A DNA stretch of 28,835 bases from an uncultured Lentisphaeria bacterium (GTDB taxonomy: Bacteria > Verrucomicrobiota > Lentisphaeria > JABSQK01 > CAJWLW01): positions 1 to 28,835 of the forward strand of contig CAJWLW010000031.1 in assembly GCA_913042885.1 (NCBI GenBank), written 5' to 3'. A program made the translations under genes and the position numbers. The notes under the pieces are model-generated. The model saw nothing but the letters and a program-made list of their open reading frames with translations. It was not told the DNA's origin and did no database searches. Below, piece by piece: positions 18,271-26,055 of the stretch (positions are counted from its first letter, which is position 1; each line of letters opens with the position of its first letter).

Positions 18271-20891
18271 CAGTCCTCCGTATCAAAGTTTAGTGTCAGC
18301 GGTTCTTTTATGAAGCTGGTGCCGTAGCCCATGGCCATGCCCCTGATCCCCTTTTTCATCACCACTTTCTTACGGGTATCCCATGTTGTGTAGAAGGCCA
18401 GTCCCGTATCCTCGAGATTTCCGACCAGCCACTTGCAGAATGCGCCATGTCCAGGCCACCAAATGTCTGTATATGCCTTGGGATAGGTCACGATCTTCAA
18501 CCGGTAGGCCTCGAAGGCATCGACGCCGACTTTCAGTTCCTGCCAGTTTTCCGGCGTCTCTTTTGTCTGCCAGGTGCGATAGGCAATGAGCATCTCGGTC
18601 AGCAGCTTGATGAAATCAAACTGGTCCCTCGAGAGCCGAACCCAGCCCTGCGTCCGCTCTGTATCGGCCTCCTTTTCCGCTTTTTGGATGAGCGCCTCAA
18701 GCTGTTCAAGAAACGCGGGTGGATACTGGGCCAGAAACAAGTTGGGCGTGTTCATCCACCGCGGCAACCTGGTGTTCCGGCCGCTCGCGGAGATGTCATT
18801 CTTGTCGATCGGTACCACGTCACGCAACCGTGCCTCCAGCACGTCGAAAAACTGTGTCATGGTGCCGCTCGCCTTGCCGTACACGCCGTTACAGTATTCC
18901 TCGATGATGGCTTTGTAATCCTCAGACGGATCGCCCATCAGCCTGCCGGCCATATAGAAGACCCGGCCTTGCAGACCCCATATCGCCTCGGGATCCAGGC
19001 CCAGACCTACAAAGCCTTTCCCGTGCAGATACTGGACTCTCTCGGCTGTTTCCCCGGCCGTCATGTGGAGATTCAATCCCATCTGACATTGGGTGTTGAA
19101 CCAAACGCTGAAACCCGCCAGGCCGGCGACCTTGCCGGACCAGGCCTCGATATACTCCGGATCCATGTGCATGAGCTCGCCGATTACATTGTCGCCGAAA
19201 TAGTTGATCTTTTTCGACGGCCACGCTGTCGGTGCATAGCACATGAGCATGACCATCTTGTCCGGGTGGGATTTGGCTACTTCGTCAATAACCGCCTTGT
19301 GCAGAAGGAATAGCCGCTCCGGCGGGTTGTCCCTGAGTTTTGTGCGCTGAAATTCCTCCCAGCGCATGCCCGTGGGGAAACCACGATAGTTATCCAATTT
19401 CTCGCATTCGGGGCACTGGCACCGGCGATAGCCGTCCTCCTGGCCGATGGATTTCCAGTCCAATCCCCCATCGAGTCGATCTCGCACGTGTTCCACCAGC
19501 AGCCTTTTCACATCAGAATTGCTCGAGCACAGGTGATGGCCATACGGCGATTCTCTGGTCCATTCGGCATTCCTGCGCTCGCCGCCAATCAGGGCATAGT
19601 ACTCGGGATGGGTCTTGCCGTATTTCTGCTGGGAGACCGCCGCATAGTAGGTATGCCCGCCCGCCGCCACCTTGACAGCCTTGCGATAGTTGTTGGCCAG
19701 TGCGGCGATCGCCTTGCCCGGCTCGCCCAGAACATTCTCGTCATATGGGGAGCGGTTGCCGTTGTAGGCGAAGGCCGGCTGGAAGATCTCGTCGAGGTCT
19801 TGCGGAACGAAAATGTCCTCGCTTTGTGGGACGAGCTCTCCCTGGGGGCCGGGAAGAAACCACCGGACCCCGCAAAAATCCTCGAGGAATTTGATGACCG
19901 CCCTGCACGTGCCTCTGGCGCCAACCCAGTCGCATGGCTGACTCGAACTGCCGTCACCCGGAACGGCCTGCACATCGAGTTCGGGATCATCCAGGCCAAG
20001 CAGGTAAAGCACGTTTTCCTTCACAATCAGCTTGCAGCCGTCGTACTTCAGGCCGCTGCTGTCAATGCCGTCCCTGGCGGCCATTCTCGTCTGACCGACT
20101 GAGATGAGGGCGCCCGAAGGCGCCGCCATGTCTTCGGTGATTGCGCTGAGCTTTGCACCCGTGGCTTTCTGGACATATTCCTGAAGCCACTTGACCGCCT
20201 CATTGGTCCACTTGCCGGGATTCGCAGGTGTCACAATGGTGGCTGTTGCCCGGCCGCCTTTTACAAGAGTCAGCATTTGTTTCGGTTTCAGTTCGAGCAG
20301 GACCACGTCATCCAGGAAGAATGATCCGCTCCCATTCATCGAGTCGGGCGGCACACCTCGGAAAATCACTTTTGAAAGACCTCTCCCAGCCGGAACGTTT
20401 GCCTTTGCCGGCGTAAACTTGGCGAGCCATTCATCGTCGAGCCCGCCTTGGAACCTTTCCTTTCCAATCGACTTGCCGAGCAAATTGAAATATTCGAGTT
20501 CCAGATACGCGTTGCCGCCGGGGCGGCTGTTTCCATTGCCGCGGTATGCCCAGTGAAAACGCTTCAAGGAGTAATTGGCCGTTCCAGCCGACGTGCCCAG
20601 ATGCATGGCTCCGACTGTGATGCCGTGGCCGCCGAATCCAAAACTGCCCACTTGCATGCCGCTGATCGGTTTGGGGGTACTTTTAGAAGTGGAAACGTGT
20701 GTCCCCCAATAATTCGGTGCTGAGGATTCATTCGTCCATTTGGCCACAACCCCCTCCGGCGTCCCCGCGTCAGTGAACTTGCCACCCGCCGCGGGAAACC
20801 CTTGCCCCTGCTCAAAGCTTATAGAAACTTCTGCGGCACCGACCTCACCGCCAATCGCCGCAAGTGCCACCACCAGCCATAACTTTTTCAT
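18270..20891 (-). CDS. Secreted DUF4838 protein, paralogue 2
   Basis: 873 residues with a signal peptide (about 1-20, cleaved after GAA or VGA). Residues 21-202 are a jelly-roll-like domain (SISFEQGQGFPAAGG, WAYRGNGNSRPGG, SGSFFLDDVVLLEL) resembling carbohydrate-binding modules. The GH67-N-like region is at about 208-300 (WTNEAVKWLQEYVQKATGAK), followed by DUF4838 with GQEDGYRRCQCPEC (Cys491, Cys493, Cys496) and the shared C-terminal KEPLTLNFD. It aligns along its whole length with the upstream neighbour at 21026-23623, so the two are a tandem duplication. AAGGG stands 7 bases before the ATG. The stop overlaps the start of the LamG/pectate-lyase-like gene. Function inferred: extracellular processing of an acidic plant or algal polysaccharide. 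Confidence 0.88.
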   Translation of the reverse strand: MKKLWLVVALAAIGGEVGAAEVSISFEQGQGFPAAGGKFTDAGTPEGVVAKWTNESSAPNYWGTHVSTSKSTPKPISGMQVGSFGFGGHGITVGAMHLGTSAGTANYSLKRFHWAYRGNGNSRPGGNAYLELEYFNLLGKSIGKERFQGGLDDEWLAKFTPAKANVPAGRGLSKVIFRGVPPDSMNGSGSFFLDDVVLLELKPKQMLTLVKGGRATATIVTPANPGKWTNEAVKWLQEYVQKATGAKLSAITEDMAAPSGALISVGQTRMAARDGIDSSGLKYDGCKLIVKENVLYLLGLDDPELDVQAVPGDGSSSQPCDWVGARGTCRAVIKFLEDFCGVRWFLPGPQGELVPQSEDIFVPQDLDEIFQPAFAYNGNRSPYDENVLGEPGKAIAALANNYRKAVKVAAGGHTYYAAVSQQKYGKTHPEYYALIGGERRNAEWTRESPYGHHLCSSNSDVKRLLVEHVRDRLDGGLDWKSIGQEDGYRRCQCPECEKLDNYRGFPTGMRWEEFQRTKLRDNPPERLFLLHKAVIDEVAKSHPDKMVMLMCYAPTAWPSKKINYFGDNVIGELMHMDPEYIEAWSGKVAGLAGFSVWFNTQCQMGLNLHMTAGETAERVQYLHGKGFVGLGLDPEAIWGLQGRVFYMAGRLMGDPSEDYKAIIEEYCNGVYGKASGTMTQFFDVLEARLRDVVPIDKNDISASGRNTRLPRWMNTPNLFLAQYPPAFLEQLEALIQKAEKEADTERTQGWVRLSRDQFDFIKLLTEMLIAYRTWQTKETPENWQELKVGVDAFEAYRLKIVTYPKAYTDIWWPGHGAFCKWLVGNLEDTGLAFYTTWDTRKKVVMKKGIRGMAMGYGTSFIKEPLTLNFDTED

Positions 20892-20919
20892 GCCATCACC
20901 CTTGAACCATAGAGACGCT

Positions 20920-20939
20920 CTGCCACAATTGTCCGGCAG
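20920..20939 (-). promoter_or_regulatory. Nested dyad CTGCC/GGCAG around ACAATTGT
   Basis: In the 134-base gap between the tandem DUF4838 genes, the 8-base palindrome ACAATTGT is flanked by CTGCC and GGCAG (arms 20920-20924 and 20935-20939). It lies about 29 bases before the downstream start, so it could be an operator or leader hairpin. Weak evidence: short arms and off-centre spacing. Confidence 0.25.
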
Positions 20940-21025
20940 TCACGTCACGAAGCAGTCCCAACCGGCTCGCCGTGAGGCGCGCGCCCACCTTCGCAAGGCC
21001 TATGGCGGGCAGGCATCGACGCGTC

Positions 21026-23623
21026 CTACTCGAAATCCAGCGTCAGCGGCTCTTTGATAAAACTGTAGTAATACGACTGGCCATAGCCCATCGGCATCCC
21101 GCGAATGCCTTTCTCCATCACGACTTTCTTGCGATTCTCCCACGGCACATAAAAGGCCACCGCCGTGTCCTCCAGGTTGCCGCAAAGCCATTTGCAGAAC
21201 GTCGCATGCCCGGGCCACCAGACATCGGTGTATGACTTCGGATACGTGACAATCTTCAGCCGCCATGCCTCGAAAGCATCGACGCTGGCTTTCAGTTCCT
21301 GCCAGTTTTTCGGTGTCTCTTTTGTCTGCCACGCACGATAGTCGATCAGCATTTCAGTCAACAGCCTGACAAAATCGAACTGGTCGCGCGACAGGCGCAC
21401 CCATCCCTTGTTGCGCGGCGTATCCGCGGCGGCTTCAGCACGCTGCATCAGGGACTCGAGCCGGGCAAGCACGTCGGGCGGATACATCGCCAGGAACATC
21501 GCGGACGTGTTCAACCAGCGCGGCATCTGTGTGTTGCGCGCGTCTGCCGCAATATCTTCGTCGCTGATCGGCACCACCTGGCTCAACCGCTGCTGCGCCA
21601 ACTCGAAAAACTCGAGCATCGAACCCGATGCCTTGCCGTAAACGCCGTCGCAATACTCGCTGATGATCGCGTTGTAATCCTGCGTCGGATCGCCCAGCAA
21701 CCGGCCCATCATGTAAAACACCGGTCCTTCGAGTCCCCACGTGGCTTCCGGGTCCAGGCTGATCGCGACAAAGCCGTTCTCGTGCAGGTAACGGATCCGT
21801 GTCGCCGCCTCCTCCGCAGTCATGTGGAGGTTCAAGCCCATCGGGCATTGGGTGTTGAACCAGTATGTGAAACCCGCGAGGCCGGCAACTTTGCCACGCC
21901 ATGCTGCGATGTATTCGGGGTTGAGGTTCATCAACTCACCGATGATTTTGTCGCCGTAGGAGTCGATCTTCTTTGACGGCCAGGCAGTGGGTGCATAGCA
22001 CATCAGCATGACCATCTTGTCCGGCCGGGACGCGGCGAGCGCGTCGGCAACGCCCTTGTGAAGCTGGAACAGGCGTTCAGGCGGCGCCTCTCTGAGCGAC
22101 GAATTCTGGAATACTTCCCAGCGCATCCCCACGGGTGAGTCGCGATAGTTGTCCAACGCATCACACGGATCGCATTGACAGCGCAGGTAACCGTCCTCCT
22201 GGCCGATGGAGACCCAGTCGAGGCCCTGGTCGAATCGCATCTCCATGTACTCGGTCAATATCCGCTTGACATCGGGATTGGAGGAACACAGGTGGTTGCC
22301 CGGCCCGGTGCGCTTGCCGTTCAGGAGCGCGAAGTACTCGGGATGGTCGTCGAAGTACTTCTCGGTCGGCACCGCGTGGTAATAGGTGTGCCCGCCCGGT
22401 GCCACTTTGACCGCCTTACGATAATTGTTGGCCTGCGCGGCCAGCGACTTCCCCGGCTCGTTCAGAATGTTTTCGTCATATACGGAACGTCCATCGGAAT
22501 AAGCGAAGGCCGTTCGCCCGGTCTCGTTCAGATCGCGGGGTACTCCGATGTCCGTTGCCTTCGGGACCCGTTCGCCTTGCGGGCCCGGCAGGAACCAGCG
22601 GACCCGGCAAAAATCCTCGAGGAATTTGATGACCGCTCTGCACGTGCCGCGGGCGCCGACCCAGTCGTGGGTGTTGGTCCCGACATGATCCCGACCCAGC
22701 AGGTAGAGCACATCGTCGGCGACGACAAGGCGGCAGTCGTCCCACTTCAAACCGGTGGTATCGACACCGGCCTCCCGCGCCATCGCTGTATGCCCGAGGC
22801 TGATCAGCGTACCGGCGGGGGCATTGCCTTCCGTCGCGATCGTCAGCTGCGCACCGCTGACTTTCTCGACGTACTCCTGCAACCACGCCGCGGCCGTCTT
22901 CGTCCACATCGGCGCATCGTCGGGGACAACGATCGTGCATGCGCTCTTGCCTGCTTTGACCAGTGAGAGTTTCGACACGGGTTGGACCTCCAACAGGGTT
23001 ACGTCGTCAAGGAAAAACGTGCCGGAACCGATCGCCGGGTTGGGTGGTACGCCCCGGAAAATGATCCTTGACAGCGCCTTGCCCGCCGGCAGTGTTACCT
23101 TTACCGACTCGAACTTTGGTGTCCAGTCATCGTTGAGTCCGCCGGTGAACTTCTCCTTGCCCAGCGATCTGTGCTGCAGGTCGATGCATTCGACTTCCAG
23201 GTACGCATCGCCGCCTGGACGACTGTTGCCGTTGCCGCGGTAGGCCCAATGAAAACTGACCAGTGCGTAGTTGGCCGGCGTTCCCGAGGTATTCAGATGA
23301 ATCGTCCCCACGGTAACACCGTGCCCACCGTCGCCGAATCCCGCGATCTGCTTGCCGTTGATCGGCGCCGGCGCATCTTGAGACCGGACGCCGAGCGGGC
23401 CGTCATCGGTAACCCACATATTGGGTGCCGCTGAATCGTTGGACCATCGCGTTACGACAGTTCCCGGCACGGCGCCGTCGGTAAATTCGACGCCTGCGGT
23501 TGGAAAGCCCTGGTCCTGCTCGAAGCCGATGACAACCGTACGCTGACCGCAAATCGGGGAAACAGCCCCGAGTGTCAGTGCCAATGCTAAGGTCCAATGC
23601 AGTCGTTGTAAATCACAAGTCAC
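21026..23623 (-). CDS. Secreted DUF4838 protein, paralogue 1 (GTG start)
   Basis: 865 residues. The start is GTG at 23623, set by AAAGGAG 8 bases upstream (23632-23638); an out-of-frame ATG in between reads only Met-Lys-stop. A signal peptide occupies about 1-26 (hydrophobic LALALTLGAV, cleaved after ICG). Domains follow paralogue 2: N-terminal jelly-roll-like domain at 28-214 (VIGFEQDQGFPTAG, FHWAYRGNGNSRPGG), GH67-N-like region at about 220-312, then DUF4838 with GQEDGYLRCQCDPC (Cys482, Cys484, Cys487) and C-terminal KEPLTLDFE. It comes 85 bases behind the oxidoreductase gene and 134 bases before paralogue 2, consistent with one transcription unit. Expected to work outside the cytoplasm on a polysaccharide; activity unproven. 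Confidence 0.88.
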   Translation of the reverse strand: MTCDLQRLHWTLALALTLGAVSPICGQRTVVIGFEQDQGFPTAGVEFTDGAVPGTVVTRWSNDSAAPNMWVTDDGPLGVRSQDAPAPINGKQIAGFGDGGHGVTVGTIHLNTSGTPANYALVSFHWAYRGNGNSRPGGDAYLEVECIDLQHRSLGKEKFTGGLNDDWTPKFESVKVTLPAGKALSRIIFRGVPPNPAIGSGTFFLDDVTLLEVQPVSKLSLVKAGKSACTIVVPDDAPMWTKTAAAWLQEYVEKVSGAQLTIATEGNAPAGTLISLGHTAMAREAGVDTTGLKWDDCRLVVADDVLYLLGRDHVGTNTHDWVGARGTCRAVIKFLEDFCRVRWFLPGPQGERVPKATDIGVPRDLNETGRTAFAYSDGRSVYDENILNEPGKSLAAQANNYRKAVKVAPGGHTYYHAVPTEKYFDDHPEYFALLNGKRTGPGNHLCSSNPDVKRILTEYMEMRFDQGLDWVSIGQEDGYLRCQCDPCDALDNYRDSPVGMRWEVFQNSSLREAPPERLFQLHKGVADALAASRPDKMVMLMCYAPTAWPSKKIDSYGDKIIGELMNLNPEYIAAWRGKVAGLAGFTYWFNTQCPMGLNLHMTAEEAATRIRYLHENGFVAISLDPEATWGLEGPVFYMMGRLLGDPTQDYNAIISEYCDGVYGKASGSMLEFFELAQQRLSQVVPISDEDIAADARNTQMPRWLNTSAMFLAMYPPDVLARLESLMQRAEAAADTPRNKGWVRLSRDQFDFVRLLTEMLIDYRAWQTKETPKNWQELKASVDAFEAWRLKIVTYPKSYTDVWWPGHATFCKWLCGNLEDTAVAFYVPWENRKKVVMEKGIRGMPMGYGQSYYYSFIKEPLTLDFE

Positions 23624-23631
23624 TTCATGAT

Positions 23632-23638
23632 CTCCTTT
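23632..23638 (-). promoter_or_regulatory. Strong Shine-Dalgarno AAAGGAG for the GTG start at 23623
   Basis: AAAGGAG is followed by an 8-base spacer and GTG. It decides the start of the DUF4838 paralogue against an intervening ATG-Lys-stop. Confidence 0.6.
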
Positions 23639-23708
23639 AGATTGTTACCGGTCGGGAGCGGAAGGCTGATACCTGACCGCCGTGTCCATTCAATCGAAAA
23701 ATTCCGAA

Positions 23709-24698
23709 TTATTGAACAGATGATAGATAGACCTGCCGCCCTTCCGCCTGCGCCCGCCGGCCCGCCTCGACGATCGCCATCAACTCGAGCATTGATGTGC
23801 TCGAAACCGGTGCCGTCCCTGTGGTCGCCATGCTCTTGAGACCCTCAAGTGTCCGTACGCCCGCATGCGGGAACAGGGAATCGTCGATAAACGGTGAATG
23901 AATCACTCCCGTCTGTCCATACACATCGCAGCGGAATCCGCAATAAATATGGCGTGCCACGACATAATTATTCATCGCCAGCACATCGAACGGCTCGCCG
24001 CCGGCGTTTGGATAATGCAGATGGAGATACTCGAACGGCCGCGTCCCCATGCACTGCACATACTCGACACCGTCGCCGAAGAGCCCCTGGGCCAACGACA
24101 GTGTGTGGAAAATCCCCGCCAGATTGCCTTCTTTGCCGACCGCACCGCGCACCACCCCCTGCACGACCGGCGCGATCTCAGTAAACCGACTGCGAAATCG
24201 GTCCGCGTGCGGCGACATGCGCAGCAGCGATGTGCTCATCAACGGTGCTTTGTGCTTCTCGGCAAGCTCGACCATCATCCGGGCATCCTGCAGGGAACTG
24301 GATAATGGTTTATCCACAAACGTCGGGATACCACGTTCCAGGGACGGCGCCGCCAATTGTAAATGATCATCACCTGCCGTATAACAGTCGGCAACAAATA
24401 CCAGGTCGACATCCGTGCACAGCTCTTCGATCGAATCACAGACTATCGGCTCGCCGTTGAAGACCGTCGCCATTTCTTCCGCTGCTTTTCGATCCGCGTC
24501 CCACAGTTTCGACAATTTGAGCCCGGATACAGTTGGCGCCGTGAGTTCCTCGGGCCGGTCCCAATAACCGCCGTAGAACAGCCAATGCAGACCAGGTTGT
24601 GCGTCCCGGAAGCGAATGGGATCGTGCGCCGCAAATAAAGCCGCGTACCAGTAGGCATGCAGGTCGCAGCGAATCATGCCAATACGAACCGTGTTCAT
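23709..24698 (-). CDS. Divergent Gfo/Idh/MocA family oxidoreductase
   Basis: 329 residues, no signal peptide, so cytoplasmic. The overall plan is that of the NAD(P)-dependent sugar dehydrogenase family Gfo/Idh/MocA: an N-terminal Rossmann-like half, the D/E-K-P motif (Asp129-Lys130-Pro131 in IPTFVDKP) whose Lys normally takes part in catalysis, and a beta-sheet second half with a conserved His (GIFHTL, His198). The glycine-rich GxGxxG loop that should follow the first strand is absent; the protein reads IGMIRCDLHAYWY instead. The relative at 26056-27126 has the same replacement, so this is a subfamily trait rather than damage. Substrate unknown; the locus suggests a sugar or uronate released by the secreted enzymes. 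GGAG stands 6 bases before the ATG. First gene of the block that continues with the DUF4838 genes. Confidence 0.85.
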   Translation of the reverse strand: MNTVRIGMIRCDLHAYWYAALFAAHDPIRFRDAQPGLHWLFYGGYWDRPEELTAPTVSGLKLSKLWDADRKAAEEMATVFNGEPIVCDSIEELCTDVDLVFVADCYTAGDDHLQLAAPSLERGIPTFVDKPLSSSLQDARMMVELAEKHKAPLMSTSLLRMSPHADRFRSRFTEIAPVVQGVVRGAVGKEGNLAGIFHTLSLAQGLFGDGVEYVQCMGTRPFEYLHLHYPNAGGEPFDVLAMNNYVVARHIYCGFRCDVYGQTGVIHSPFIDDSLFPHAGVRTLEGLKSMATTGTAPVSSTSMLELMAIVEAGRRAQAEGRQVYLSSVQ

Positions 24699-24720
24699 CG
24701 ATGACTCCGTGTGCGCGGTC

Positions 24721-24737
24721 TATACTCAGTGAGTATA
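24721..24737. promoter_or_regulatory. Perfect 17-base palindrome, candidate operator
   Basis: TATACTCA-G-TGAGTATA is perfectly symmetric around one base and ends 23 bases before the ATG of the oxidoreductase at 24698. On the - strand its first arm contains TATACT, a plausible -10 hexamer, so a bound regulator could block or aid the polymerase. No second copy was noticed elsewhere in the window. No regulator gene is visible here. Confidence 0.55.
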
Positions 24738-24806
24738 AGTTGAGTAGCTGCTGTCCGAACGAAAATCTTTGCGGCGGGTGACGAATGACGTCAGACGGGT
24801 CCGGAG

Positions 24807-24828
24807 TCCTGCCTCACATACGGCAGGA
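24807..24828. repeat. Inverted repeat TCCTGCC-N8-GGCAGGA
   Basis: A perfect 7-base inverted repeat with an 8-base centre in the divergent intergenic region. It shares CTGCC...GGCAG arms with the dyad at 20920-20939, though centre lengths differ (8 against 10). Possible second operator; no T-run, so not a terminator. Confidence 0.35.
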
Positions 24829-25101
24829 GCCTTCGCCACAAGTTTTGGAAACGCGGATTCCGTCCAAACAATAGTTACGGTCAATGAATGTTTCCCACTG
24901 GAAGGAGTTGTGCAAGTGGCGCCAAACGCGACTGTATGCACAGGGCGGTTTCATTCTCAGGTTGCCACCGGGAGGAACGACGAAACGGCCCTGTCTGCAC
25001 GCACTCTGGTGTTTGTATTTCACCCCCGTTCGACCTAAAGTCTTTCCTCGTTAGTTGTGTGTAGGAATCGCGTCTGCCCTATACTTCAGGGGGCACGTTT
25101 G

Positions 25102-25986
25102 ATGAATCGGAACGTTTCTGTAGGACTCCTTCCCGCCCGTGTTGCCGGCGCGACCGGTACATGCAGTCGCACTATGCCCAATGAGCTTCCGGCGCCATGT
25201 CCGCCGGTGCCGGGAGCGGGGCGACGGTGGCGACGATCAAGATTTACCCTGATCGAATTGCTGGTAGTCATCGCCATCATCGCCATCCTGGCGTCGATGC
25301 TGTTGCCGGCGCTCCAGTCCGCCCGTGGTCGGGCGCGCATGATTTTCTGCCTCAACAACCTCAAGGAGCTTGGGTTTTCGATGAACATGTACGCCGGCGA
25401 CTACGATGGATTTCTGCCGGCGCTTTTTCCGACGACGAACCCGTACTTCCTGCGTTGGTACTACGAGATCAGCGAATATATGGGGCCTGGCGGCGATACG
25501 ACCCAGGGATTCGGTGAAGACTACATGCGCTGCCCCAGCCAACCCGACGATTGCTACCGCACCTACGGCGCCAATTATCCCAGCGTCTTTCGCTACTATG
25601 TATGGGAGTCGTCGGACGTTAATCTCCACACCAAACTAAAAAACGTCCCGATCAATGTGCTGATGGTGGGAGACTCGACCAACCGGGACTGGGGCATGGG
25701 CGACCGAAATACGAGTGCCATCATCTTCAACCCTGCCGGATGGTGCATGGACACGAATTACGATGGCGTCGGAGGGAACGACTCGTTCGGGTCGCATGTG
25801 AGCGATACGGGGCCTTACCAGTCTTGGGGGCCGTTGCATTTCGGCGGCGGCAATTTTGTCTTCAGCGACGGTCACGCCAAATACGTGAAGATTATCGACT
25901 GGGAGAACAATGAGGACGGCATGTGGGGCAGCGACTACAACTCGAATGGCGACTGCGGTGTCCCACCCGGCTACGCGATATACTGA
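25102..25986 (+). CDS. Prepilin-type N-terminal domain protein with H-X9-DG motif
   Basis: 294 residues from the ATG at 25102, which has AGGGGG 8 bases upstream (25088-25093); other in-frame starts are GTG 25057 (no good ribosome site) and ATG 25174. Residues 48-70 are the type IV pilin/pseudopilin helix [17 protein letters not shown] with Glu52 as the usual Glu5 of the mature form. The residue before the cleavage site is Arg, not the classical Gly. The globular part starts [24 protein letters not shown] and ends with [12 protein letters not shown] (His246, then Asp-Gly 256-257), the H-X9-DG signature of PVC-group pseudopilin-like proteins, which are often found beside carbohydrate genes. Likely inserted in the envelope by a type II secretion or pilus-like machine; exact role unknown. 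The leader of 47 residues is unusually long (23 if ATG 25174 is used). Confidence 0.88.
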   Translation: MNRNVSVGLLPARVAGATGTCSRTMPNELPAPCPPVPGAGRRWRRSRFTLIELLVVIAIIAILASMLLPALQSARGRARMIFCLNNLKELGFSMNMYAGDYDGFLPALFPTTNPYFLRWYYEISEYMGPGGDTTQGFGEDYMRCPSQPDDCYRTYGANYPSVFRYYVWESSDVNLHTKLKNVPINVLMVGDSTNRDWGMGDRNTSAIIFNPAGWCMDTNYDGVGGNDSFGSHVSDTGPYQSWGPLHFGGGNFVFSDGHAKYVKIIDWENNEDGMWGSDYNSNGDCGVPPGYAIY

Positions 25987-26055
25987 CCCGTTTCAGCCGG
26001 GGCCCTCGTCTTGTCGCTTATCCCAGATGTGCGCTGGTCCCGCTGAAGCGCCCGC

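Larger units (their letters stand above)
24699..25101. other. Divergent intergenic regulatory region
   Basis: This 403-base stretch separates two divergently transcribed genes. I see no convincing gene in any frame. It contains the 17-base palindrome and the TCCTGCC/GGCAGGA hairpin listed separately, plus an 8-base palindrome TGACGTCA at 24786-24793. Promoters for both directions should lie here. Confidence 0.65.

Noticed and set aside
23689..23716. TTCAAT-N16-ATTGAA as a terminator after the second oxidoreductase gene
   Set aside because: The arms are short and AT-rich with no T-tract, and downstream genes lie close behind on the same strand.
24769..25038. Small open frames in the divergent intergenic region (both strands, 69-89 codons)
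   Set aside because: No ribosome sites, no recognisable motif, and the + and - frames overlap each other. I looked for a degraded regulator (AraC/LacI type) here and found no convincing helix-turn-helix.
25080..25085. TATACT as the -10 box of the prepilin-like gene
   Set aside because: A start of transcription about 7 bases downstream would cut off the AGGGGG ribosome site, and the best -35-like hexamer (TTGTGT) has 19-base spacing.
25992..26048. Inverted repeat TTCAGC(C)GGG...CCCGCTGAA as a bidirectional terminator between convergent genes
   Set aside because: The loop is nearly 40 bases, there is a mismatch in the stem and no T-run on either side.
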